Assembly: GCF_900109295.1 (NCBI RefSeq)
Contig: NZ_FOIZ01000001.1
Coordinates: 2,170,001 to 2,234,000, forward strand
Direction of reading: 5' to 3'
Length of the DNA stretch: 64,000 bases
Source: Cognatiyoonia koreensis
GTDB lineage: Bacteria > Pseudomonadota > Alphaproteobacteria > Rhodobacterales > Rhodobacteraceae
The notes under the pieces are model-generated. The model was not told where the DNA came from and made no database searches. It saw only the letters and a program-made list of their open reading frames with translations. Every line of letters starts with the position of its first letter. Position 1 is the first letter of the stretch. The translations under genes and the position numbers were made by a program. Positions 26,316-33,677 of the stretch are shown here, one piece after another.

Positions 26316-27680
26316 ATGCGTGGCATACTGACGTTCGATGCATTGAAGAAGGCCGTCAAAGACGGATCGATCGATACGGTCTTGACGTGTTTTCCAGACA
26401 TGCAGGGGCGCTTGATGGGCAAGCGGTTTCACGCGGTCAATTTCATCGAGAGCGCTTTCAAGGAAACGCATTGCTGCAATTACCTGTTGGCGACCGATCT
26501 TGAAATGGCAACACCTGATGGGTACGCGGCGACCAGTTGGGAAAAGGGATACGGCGATTATGTCATGGCCCCCGACCTGACGACGATCCGCGTACTGCCG
26601 TGGCTTGAAGGCACAGCGATGGTGCTTTGCGACATTCTTGACCATCACTCCCATGAACCGGTGCCTCACGCGCCGCGCCAAATACTCAAGGTGCAGGTCG
26701 AGAAGCTGGCCGCGATGGGCTATGACGCGATGATGGCCACCGAACTGGAGTTTTTCCTGTTCGCGCAATCCTATGACGAAATACGCAAGGCGGGCTTTCG
26801 CGAACTGGTCCCTGTCAGCGGCTATAACGAGGATTATCACATCCTGCAGACCACCAAGGAAGAAGGCGTCATGCGCCCGATCCGTAACCTGCTGTTTGAT
26901 GCCGGACTGCCCATCGAGAATTCCAAAGGCGAAGCAGAAACCGGTCAGGAAGAACTGAATATACGCTATTGCGACGCGTTGGCCTGCGCCGACCACCACA
27001 CGATTGCCAAGCACGCGATCAAGGAAATCGCCTGGCAGCATGGGCAGGCAGCAAGCTTTTTGCCCAAGTGGCATCACGACAAGGTCGGATCATCCAGTCA
27101 TGTGCATCAATCGCTTTGGCAGGATGGAGAGCCGGCCTTCTATGACAAGCATGATCCTTTGGGCATGTCGGATCTGATGAAGCACTACATGGCCGGCGTG
27201 ATCGCTTATGTGCCCGATTACACGTTTTTTCTGGCTCCCTACATCAACAGCTACAAGCGGTTTGCGAAAGGAACGTTCGCCCCGACCAAGACGGTCTGGT
27301 CAGTCGACAACCGTACTGCGGGTTTTCGGCTTTGCGGTGACGGGACGAAGGGCGTGCGGGTCGAATGCAGGATCGGCGGGTCCGATCTAAACCCCTATCT
27401 GGCACAGGCCGCGATGTTGGCCGCCGGAATGAAGGGGATCACTGACAAGATGGAACTTGCCCCGCCGACAACAGGTGACGTCTACGTGGATTCCAAGGCC
27501 CAGAATATTCCCAGAACGCTGCGCGATGCGACCACCACACTGCGCGGTTCGTCATTCCTGCGAGAGGCTTTCGGCGATGTGGTCGTTGACCACTATACGC
27601 GCTGCGCCGAATGGGAGCAGGAAGAGTTCGACAGGATTGTCACCGATTGGGAAATTGCGCGTGGCTTCGAAAGGGCCTGA
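26316..27680 (+). CDS. Glutamine synthetase-like gamma-glutamyl ligase (PuuA-like)
   Basis: A 454-residue ligase of the glutamine synthetase superfamily. The N-terminal CFPDMQGRLMGKRF and HAVNF segments, the GSSSHVHQSLW (~258-268) and the ADNRTAGFR/ECRIGGSDLNPYLAQAAMLAAG (~322-370) segments are typical of the PuuA/GlnA-like group that gamma-glutamylates amines rather than ammonia. Housekeeping GlnA is about 470 residues, and this gene is clustered with transport and oxidation genes, which argues against an ammonia-assimilating role. The ribosome site GAAGGAG lies at 26302. The amine acceptor is unknown; an amino alcohol is the hypothesis given in the findings. Confidence 0.88.
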   Translation: MRGILTFDALKKAVKDGSIDTVLTCFPDMQGRLMGKRFHAVNFIESAFKETHCCNYLLATDLEMATPDGYAATSWEKGYGDYVMAPDLTTIRVLPWLEGTAMVLCDILDHHSHEPVPHAPRQILKVQVEKLAAMGYDAMMATELEFFLFAQSYDEIRKAGFRELVPVSGYNEDYHILQTTKEEGVMRPIRNLLFDAGLPIENSKGEAETGQEELNIRYCDALACADHHTIAKHAIKEIAWQHGQAASFLPKWHHDKVGSSSHVHQSLWQDGEPAFYDKHDPLGMSDLMKHYMAGVIAYVPDYTFFLAPYINSYKRFAKGTFAPTKTVWSVDNRTAGFRLCGDGTKGVRVECRIGGSDLNPYLAQAAMLAAGMKGITDKMELAPPTTGDVYVDSKAQNIPRTLRDATTTLRGSSFLREAFGDVVVDHYTRCAEWEQEEFDRIVTDWEIARGFERA

Positions 27681-27683
27681 ACG

Positions 27684-29051
27684 ATGATCAGATGTATTTC
27701 GCCGATTGATGGTTCGGTCTTTGCTGAACGCGATACCCTGTCGTCATCTGCCGCGCACACAGCTGTCGCCAAGGCACGTGCCGCGCAAACGCAATGGGCT
27801 GCAAGACCGATTGCGGAGCGGATCGCGCTTGTCATGGATGGTGTTGCGAACGTGGGAAAGATGAACGATCAGATCGTGCCCGAATTGGCCCACCAGATGG
27901 GTCGGCCAATCAGGTACGGCGGCGAATTTGGCGGCTTCAACGAACGTGCAACGTATATGGCAAAAATCGCCGAAGACGCGCTTGCCGACATTGTCGTTGA
28001 AGACAGTGACGCATTCCGGCGTGTCATCAAACGTGTCCCGCATGGGGTCGTTCTGGTCATCGCGCCTTGGAATTATCCCTATATGACTGCGATCAACACT
28101 GTTGCACCTGCGTTGATCGCCGGGAACGCTGTCATGCTTAAGCACGCGAGCCAGACCCCGCTTGTCGGTGAGCGCATGGCATCGGCGTTTCATAGTGCAG
28201 GGATACCGACAGATGTTTTTCAGAACGTCTTTCTCGATCACGAGACGACGTCTGAACTGATCGCTGCGAAATCTTTTGGGTTCGTCAATTTCACTGGTTC
28301 CGTTTCGGGTGGTCAGGCCATAGAGCAGGCAGCCGCAGGCACGTTCACGGGCATTGGTCTGGAACTGGGCGGAAAGGATCCCGGTTATGTGTGTGACGAT
28401 GCCGATCTTGATGCCGCCGCTGAAACCTTGATTGACGGGGCGATGTTCAATTCCGGGCAGTGTTGCTGCGGGATCGAACGCATCTACGTTGCCGCGCAAC
28501 ATTTCGACGCTTTTGTTGCAAAGGCCGTTTCCATCGTAAAGGGCTACAAGCTAGGCAATCCTCTTGAACCGGACACCACGCTTGGTCCTATGGCGCACAA
28601 GCGATTTGCCGATACCGTCCGTTCGCAAATTGCTGAAGCTGTCGCGGATGGTGCCAAGCCACACATTCCGACTTTCGAATCTGACGATGGTGGCGCGTAT
28701 CTGTCGCCGCAAATCCTGACTGATGTGACACACGATATGCGCATCATGCGCGAGGAAAGCTTTGGTCCCGTCGTCGGGATCATGCCTGTCAAGGATGATG
28801 CCGAGGCTGTCGGACTAATGAATGACAGCGACTATGGACTGACTGCTTCTGTCTGGACGCGCGACGTCATACGTGCCGAAGCGATCGCGGATTTGATCGA
28901 AACAGGCACTGTCTTTATGAACCGTGCCGACTATCTTGATCCCGGCCTTTGCTGGACCGGATGCAAGGACACGGGACGTGGCGGCGGGCTTTCGATTATT
29001 GGCTATCACAATCTGACCCGCCCGAAATCCTACCATTTGAAGAAAGGCTGA
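27684..29051 (+). CDS. Aldehyde dehydrogenase family protein
   Basis: A 455-residue NAD(P)-dependent aldehyde dehydrogenase. Catalytic residues are visible: E227 in GLELGGKDP and C261 in the unusual GQCCCG run (residues 258-263), where three cysteines follow each other. The cofactor region APWNYPYMTAINTVAPALIAGN (~127-148) and the hexapeptide-like HGVVLVI are typical. It begins three bases after the GS-like stop, and its stop is four bases before the next ATG. In this operon it would oxidise the aldehyde made by the downstream alcohol dehydrogenase, giving an acid. Confidence 0.92.
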   Translation: MIRCISPIDGSVFAERDTLSSSAAHTAVAKARAAQTQWAARPIAERIALVMDGVANVGKMNDQIVPELAHQMGRPIRYGGEFGGFNERATYMAKIAEDALADIVVEDSDAFRRVIKRVPHGVVLVIAPWNYPYMTAINTVAPALIAGNAVMLKHASQTPLVGERMASAFHSAGIPTDVFQNVFLDHETTSELIAAKSFGFVNFTGSVSGGQAIEQAAAGTFTGIGLELGGKDPGYVCDDADLDAAAETLIDGAMFNSGQCCCGIERIYVAAQHFDAFVAKAVSIVKGYKLGNPLEPDTTLGPMAHKRFADTVRSQIAEAVADGAKPHIPTFESDDGGAYLSPQILTDVTHDMRIMREESFGPVVGIMPVKDDAEAVGLMNDSDYGLTASVWTRDVIRAEAIADLIETGTVFMNRADYLDPGLCWTGCKDTGRGGGLSIIGYHNLTRPKSYHLKKG

Positions 29052-29055
29052 ACCC

Positions 29056-30201
29056 ATGGTGCCGACTGCAAACTGGTCCTATCCCACCGCTGTACGCTTT
29101 GGTGCCGGTCGCATTTCTGAAATCGCTGAAGCCTGCGCGCTGGCCGGAATCCGCAAGCCGCTGTTAGTGACTGATCGCGGGCTGAAGGACATGGCAATTA
29201 CTGCAAAAACACGCGACCTGATGGAAGCCGCAGGTCTTGGTGACGCAATATTCGCGGATGTCGATCCGAATCCGAATGAGAAGAATGCCGAAGCGGGTGT
29301 GCGCGCTTTCAAGGATGGCGGGCATGATGGTGTGATTGCGTTCGGCGGCGGTTCCGGCCTTGATCTGGGCAAGCTGGTTGCTTTTCTGGCGGGGCAGACC
29401 CGCCCGCTGTGGGATTTCGAGGATATCGGGGATTGGTGGACCCGCGCGGACGCGGAGGCCATCGCCCCGATCGTTGCTGTCCCGACCACTGCCGGCACCG
29501 GATCAGAAGTCGGTCGCGCATCAGTCATCACCAATTCTGAAACGGCAGAAAAGAAGATTATCTTTCATCCGAAGATATTGCCGTCAGTCGTGATCTGCGA
29601 CCCGGAATTGACGGTCGGGATGCCAAGAGCCATCACGGCGGGAACGGGGCTTGATGCGTTTGCACATTGCGTCGAGGCGTACTGCTCTCCGCATTACCAT
29701 CCGATGTCACAGGGTATCGCGCTTGAAGGCATGCGGCTTGTCAAAGACTATCTTCCGCGCGCTTATGCAGACGGAACCGATCTGGAGGCACGCGCGCACA
29801 TGATGTCTGCTGCGGCGATGGGCGCGACTGCGTTTCAAAAGGGATTGGGCGCGATCCATGCATTATCACATCCGATTGGCGCAATTTATCATACGCACCA
29901 CGGTACAACGAACGCCGTCTGCATGCCCGCTGTGCTTCAATTCAACAGACCCGAAATCTTGGACCGCTTGGAACAGGCTGCGCGCTATCTTAGTATCGAA
30001 GGCGGCTTTGACGGGTTCTGCGCCTTTGTAGACGATCTGAACGCAAGTCTTGGAATTCCAACAACGCTGGATGGCCTTGGTATCGAAAATCCAGATATCG
30101 ACCGGATTGTGCAAGGCGCGCTGGCCGATCCCAGCACGGGCGGCAACCCCATTAAAATGACGCCTGAAAATACGCGGGAACTGCTGCTTCGGATAGTATA
30201 G
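29056..30201 (+). CDS. Iron-containing alcohol dehydrogenase
   Basis: A 381-residue group III (Fe-type) alcohol dehydrogenase. The N-terminal RFGAGRISEI, the NAD-binding FGGGSGLDLGK (~95-105), PTTAGTGSEV (~137-146), and metal-ligand segments TAGTGLDAFAHCVEAY (Asp and His, ~193-208) and HALSHPIGAIYHTHHGTTNAVCMP (His residues, ~271-294) are all present. It belongs to the same operon as the GS-like ligase and ALDH. It should oxidise a primary alcohol to the aldehyde. A 7-base-pair hairpin (30210-30230) follows the stop. Confidence 0.94.
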   Translation: MVPTANWSYPTAVRFGAGRISEIAEACALAGIRKPLLVTDRGLKDMAITAKTRDLMEAAGLGDAIFADVDPNPNEKNAEAGVRAFKDGGHDGVIAFGGGSGLDLGKLVAFLAGQTRPLWDFEDIGDWWTRADAEAIAPIVAVPTTAGTGSEVGRASVITNSETAEKKIIFHPKILPSVVICDPELTVGMPRAITAGTGLDAFAHCVEAYCSPHYHPMSQGIALEGMRLVKDYLPRAYADGTDLEARAHMMSAAAMGATAFQKGLGAIHALSHPIGAIYHTHHGTTNAVCMPAVLQFNRPEILDRLEQAARYLSIEGGFDGFCAFVDDLNASLGIPTTLDGLGIENPDIDRIVQGALADPSTGGNPIKMTPENTRELLLRIV

Positions 30202-30209
30202 ACCTGCAC

Positions 30210-30230
30210 GCCTGAACTGTTTCTTCAGGC
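30210..30230. promoter_or_regulatory. Stem-loop at the convergent end of the Fe-ADH and DUF2478 genes
   Basis: GCCTGAA-CTGTTTC-TTCAGGC is a perfect 7-base-pair stem-loop overlapping the last codon(s) of the minus-strand DUF2478 gene and just behind the Fe-ADH stop. It lacks a clean T-run. It may still end both transcripts, but this is not secure. Confidence 0.45.
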
Positions 30231-30749
30231 CGTATGAAGCGTTTGTGCCTTCGTCTGCGCCTTTCTGAACCATCCCTGTAAAATCGCATCGCGCGGTTCG
30301 AGATAGAGCGCGTCCGGTCCGACGAATGCCTTAAATGCATCGAGGTTCAGCCCGTTGACGCCGATGAGAACGGGCACGTCCAATTCGAGAGCGTCGGCGA
30401 TAACGGTCCGGAAGCCGCGTCCGTGTGCTTCGTGTTTGCCGAACTTATTGACGATCAATATGTCCGCACCTGTTTGCAAACTTTGGGACACCAGTCCGAC
30501 AGCCGCTTCAAGGACCATGGGATCAAGCCTGCAACCTTTCGATGCGGCCCCAAGGTTCTGTGAAATCCGCAGATCGGGGCCATTTGGCAAAACCCGCACG
30601 TCCATATCGCATGGGCCGGTTGCGTTGTCCGTGTTGATCTGAACTGTGCCGCAGGTTCTGTAGCCGTCCTTTGCAAGCGTTTGTGCGAACGCAAAGAGTA
30701 GCGTGTCAATGCCGCCCCTGCCCTGCGCCATTGTGTATGCGATGTTCAT
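30225..30749 (-). CDS. DUF2478 domain-containing protein
   Basis: A 174-residue protein of the DUF2478 family. An N-terminal AYTMAQGRGGIDTLLFAFAQTLA segment resembles the start of a P-loop-like nucleotide-binding fold but lacks a true GKS/T. DUF2478 genes are commonly found next to molybdate or molybdoenzyme genes, which fits its position downstream of narGHJI, since NarG needs a molybdenum cofactor. Function is not established. It is on the same strand as the nar genes, 80 bases after the hemerythrin gene, but a bulged hairpin at 30777-30809 lies between them. Confidence 0.75.
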   Translation of the reverse strand: MNIAYTMAQGRGGIDTLLFAFAQTLAKDGYRTCGTVQINTDNATGPCDMDVRVLPNGPDLRISQNLGAASKGCRLDPMVLEAAVGLVSQSLQTGADILIVNKFGKHEAHGRGFRTVIADALELDVPVLIGVNGLNLDAFKAFVGPDALYLEPRDAILQGWFRKAQTKAQTLHTA

Positions 30750-30776
30750 CTTTGTCGGGCCTTCTTCAAATCAACC

Positions 30777-30809
30777 CTGACGTTTTGCCGATGTTGGCAA
30801 AACCGTCAG
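30777..30809 (-). promoter_or_regulatory. Long bulged stem-loop between hemerythrin and DUF2478 genes
   Basis: CTGACGTTTTGCC and GGCAAAACCGTCAG form a 13-base-pair stem with one bulged C and a 6-base loop. On the minus strand it lies directly behind the hemerythrin gene. No long T-run follows, so it could be a weak terminator or processing site separating DUF2478 expression from the nar operon. Confidence 0.5.
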
Positions 30810-30829
30810 CGGGCGGTGTTTCTGTTCCG

Positions 30830-31393
30830 TTACGCGTCATCCGGCATCGGTTTAAGACCGCGCCGTTCAAGCATGTGCCTCATCATCTGTTTCAAATCCC
30901 CTGCAGTCAGTCGCGCCCTTGCAATGGGCAGGATCACAGCGTTTTCAAGGATGAGGTGGCGCCGCGAATGATGCGCAAATTTCTTCATGTCTTTTTTGTC
31001 TGCATCTGAAAAGGACGCCACCGTCGTTGCCCGGCTTTGAATGATTTCCGCGACCGCTGGTGCATCAGCGATTGCATGGCTGTGGTCGGACAGAAGCCTG
31101 TCAATCACTTTGTCGATTTCATCTTCGGGTTCACAGCGCGACAACATCATCGGGAAGAGATCTGTTTCCTCATCAGCGAGATGCTGAGGAAGCTGCTTTC
31201 TGAGAAAAGTATTCAGTTGTTTCAGATCCTCGTCGGCGATCGGAAGGTCCGCGACCAGTCGGTCGATCATGGTACAGACTTCCCTTTCGCGCATGTGGTC
31301 TTCGGCAATCAGGTCAAGTGGATTATGCGGGATTGCCGCGCGAGCATTTTGGCCTCTGGCCGCCACCAAACGTCTTCCGTCGTCCGTGCTCAT
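30830..31393 (-). CDS. Hemerythrin domain-containing protein
   Basis: A 187-residue protein with a hemerythrin four-helix fold. Putative iron ligands are H33 (AEDHMRERE), H/E in QHLADEETDLFPMM (~71-84), H102/H104 in LLSDHSHAIAD, and HHSRRHLILENAVILP (~139-154) with HxxxE geometry. Hemerythrin-domain proteins bind O2 or NO or repair Fe-S centres. It sits in the nar operon immediately after the PPIase gene (gap 16 bases), so a role protecting or sensing during nitrate respiration is plausible. The ATG at 31393 has AAAGGAG; the frame is open further upstream but overlaps the PPIase gene. Confidence 0.85.
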   Translation of the reverse strand: MSTDDGRRLVAARGQNARAAIPHNPLDLIAEDHMREREVCTMIDRLVADLPIADEDLKQLNTFLRKQLPQHLADEETDLFPMMLSRCEPEDEIDKVIDRLLSDHSHAIADAPAVAEIIQSRATTVASFSDADKKDMKKFAHHSRRHLILENAVILPIARARLTAGDLKQMMRHMLERRGLKPMPDDA

Positions 31394-31409
31394 GACCCGC
31401 TCCTTTCGA

Positions 31410-32207
31410 TCAGACCATTCTGAAATCAGCCCCTTTGATATCCGACGCCGCCACCAGCCGATCAATGAAAGCACGTGACTGACGCGCCCATGCGGCCTTT
31501 TCCATCGCCAGCGCAATTTTGTCTTTTACGGCTTCGAACGGCAGGACTTGCCCAACTGCCAGCGCATCCAGCCGGATCACGTGATAGCCGTGGCGGGTCA
31601 GGATCGGCGGGTTCGTAACCTGCCCTTCTGACAGATGTCGCAGCGCTGTTTCGAATTCCGGCACCGTATCGCCCGGACCGAGTTGACCGAGCACGCCGCC
31701 AGACGATTTTGAGCCACAGTCGCTTTCCCGTGCGGCAAGTGCGGCAAAGCCTTTCGGATCGCTTTCGAGTTTGCGGCAAATACCGTTTGCCCGGGCCAGC
31801 GCCTGTTCACGCTTTGCCGTGTCTCTTGGATCGCAGGCGCAGAGGATGTGGGACACCTCCCACAAAGGTGGGGTGCGAAACCGGCCGGGATCTTTTTCCC
31901 ACTCGCTTTTTACGTCCGTTTCGCTTGGCTGTTGCACGTCGATCTCAAGCTCCAGGACCGTGCGGATCAGGGCCTCCTCTTCTGTTTCAAAACGGCCCGG
32001 GCCGACCTCTTGCGGATCGGCCTTGATCGCCTTGTCTCGTGCCTGCTGAAGCAACAGCGTTCGGATCGCGACTGCGTTTGCGGCCTTGCGCCACGCGATT
32101 CCTGGCTTGCCTTTGGGTGCGTCCTGATTTTGCGTTTCAGCAGCGATTAACGCATGGGGCACCTGTTCACCGTTGACGACGAGTTCTGGAAATAGTGCAG
32201 ACTGCAT
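31410..32207 (-). CDS. PpiC/parvulin-type peptidyl-prolyl isomerase (NifM-like, nar operon)
   Basis: A 265-residue protein with a C-terminal parvulin rotamase domain (about 125-230; PLWEVSHILCACDP, then GVLGQLGPGDTVPEFETAL and LTRHGYHVIRLDAL) and an N-terminal helical region as in NifM/SurA-like proteins. No signal peptide is evident, so it is likely cytosolic. A gene of this type is a known member of the narK1K2GHJI operon in Pseudomonas aeruginosa, where it follows narI. The position here, 5 bases from the narI stop, is the same. It probably assists folding of a nar component, but this is not proven. Confidence 0.86.
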   Translation of the reverse strand: MQSALFPELVVNGEQVPHALIAAETQNQDAPKGKPGIAWRKAANAVAIRTLLLQQARDKAIKADPQEVGPGRFETEEEALIRTVLELEIDVQQPSETDVKSEWEKDPGRFRTPPLWEVSHILCACDPRDTAKREQALARANGICRKLESDPKGFAALAARESDCGSKSSGGVLGQLGPGDTVPEFETALRHLSEGQVTNPPILTRHGYHVIRLDALAVGQVLPFEAVKDKIALAMEKAAWARQSRAFIDRLVAASDIKGADFRMV

Positions 32208-32212
32208 GTTCT

Positions 32213-32956
32213 TCACTCCGCCGGTGTTGGTTTGGGTGTCGACCGGGCGGGCAAGGCTTTTTGCCGCCGCGAGCGCACCAGTTGATATCCGGGTCGCAGG
32301 AGGTACCGGAACGGTGCAGCAAAGCCCGACACCATGTGAACCAAACGCGTGAACGGGAAAAGGATCGTGATCAGCAGACCAAGGAAGATATGCGCCTTGT
32401 AAAGCCAATGCACATCCACAACCATCGCCCATGCATTCAATCTGAGAAGCACGACACTTTGTGACCACGTCATGAACCGAACCATTTCCTCGCCGTCCAT
32501 GTGTTGAAGCGTCAGCAGGATCGTTCCCAAGCCGATCAGAAGCTGGAGCCAGATCAGAACCAGAATGCTAATATCCGCGAAACTTGTGTGTTTCCAGATA
32601 CGGGGATCGCTGACACGCCGGTGGATCAGGAGCGTTGCCCCGATCAGGGCGGCAATTCCTGCGACACCACCCAGCAGGACGGCCATCCATTGCTTCAAGG
32701 CGTAAGGGATGCCGAAGGCGTCAAGCAGCCAGACAGGCGTGAACAATCCGATAAGATGCCCACCAAATACCGTGATGATCCCGACATGGAACAGGACCGA
32801 TCCCCAGAAAAGCTGCTTGCGCCGCAAGAGCTGGCTGGACGACGATTTCCATGTGAACGGATCACGTTCGTAGCGGGCGATGCACCCCACGATCAGCACC
32901 GTCAGCGCGATATAGGGCATGATACCAAAGATGAAGAAGTCGATATCGATTAACAT
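32213..32956 (-). CDS. narI: Respiratory nitrate reductase gamma subunit NarI
   Basis: A 247-residue membrane cytochrome b with five predicted helices (starting near residues 5, 50, 87, 128, 180). N-terminal MLIDIDFFIFGIMPYIALTV and GSVLFHVGIITVFGGHLIGL, with His residues (H57, H67 region and H187/H206 region) for the two hemes b, match NarI. It takes electrons from quinol and passes them to NarH. It is preceded by narJ with a 12-base gap. Confidence 0.95.
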   Translation of the reverse strand: MLIDIDFFIFGIMPYIALTVLIVGCIARYERDPFTWKSSSSQLLRRKQLFWGSVLFHVGIITVFGGHLIGLFTPVWLLDAFGIPYALKQWMAVLLGGVAGIAALIGATLLIHRRVSDPRIWKHTSFADISILVLIWLQLLIGLGTILLTLQHMDGEEMVRFMTWSQSVVLLRLNAWAMVVDVHWLYKAHIFLGLLITILFPFTRLVHMVSGFAAPFRYLLRPGYQLVRSRRQKALPARSTPKPTPAE

Positions 32957-32968
32957 TCTGCTTTCTCC

Positions 32969-33676
32969 CTATTCTGCAGCGTGCGGTGCGGCTGCGGGGT
33001 TGATGGGTGTGTCCATTCGCGCAAGCATGTCCCGCACCTGTGGACAACCGGCATTCGGATCTGGTCCGAAGAGCACTTCGCTTTCTTCCCAGACTTTATC
33101 CAGTGCATCGAGATCCGTTGGATCATCATCAGGCTCTGCCAACATGTCTGCGACCGCGTCGCTATCCACCCTGACGGCTGCTAACTGCGTCAGCGCGGCG
33201 AACACAGCGCCATAGGGGCTTTCGCGGCGTGCAAGACGTGTCACGAGAACCTCAAAAATATGGGCTGCATCCGCCAACGTTTCCTGAGCCTCAGTTTGGG
33301 AACGCGTGGCCAGGAATTCGAGAAGCACAGGAAGGTGATCCGGCAATTCGGAAGTAACCGGATCAAAGCCCCCTGCACGGTAGGTTTCCACCAACGACAC
33401 CATTGCGCCGCCACGATCCCGGCTTTCGCCGTGAACGTGTTCGAACAGGTTCAGTGACAAGGTCCGCGAGCGGTCGAAAAGCATCACGTATTGCTCTTCG
33501 AGGTCATAGATGTCGCGCCCTTCCAGCTCCTCCACCAGCGGGCGCAATCCCCGACGTGCTGCTGCTGTCAATCGCGTGTCCGAGGCCAGTACGGCTCTGA
33601 TTTCGGGCATGGCATGCTGCAGCTCGCCCGTCGGGTAACTGAGGATCAGCGACAAGGCTTTGAGTGTGCGGTCCAT
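32969..33676 (-). CDS. narJ: Nitrate reductase molybdenum cofactor assembly chaperone NarJ
   Basis: A 235-residue cytosolic chaperone of the NarJ/TorD family. Typical segments are LSLILSYPTGELQHAMPEI (~7-25), EELEGRDIYDLEEQYVMLFDRSRTLSLNLFEHVHGESRDRG (~49-89) and LPDHLPVLLEFLATR. It is needed for insertion of the Mo cofactor and Fe-S into NarG before membrane attachment and is not part of the final enzyme. It begins one base after the narH stop. Confidence 0.95.
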   Translation of the reverse strand: MDRTLKALSLILSYPTGELQHAMPEIRAVLASDTRLTAAARRGLRPLVEELEGRDIYDLEEQYVMLFDRSRTLSLNLFEHVHGESRDRGGAMVSLVETYRAGGFDPVTSELPDHLPVLLEFLATRSQTEAQETLADAAHIFEVLVTRLARRESPYGAVFAALTQLAAVRVDSDAVADMLAEPDDDPTDLDALDKVWEESEVLFGPDPNAGCPQVRDMLARMDTPINPAAAPHAAE

Positions 33677-33677
33677 A

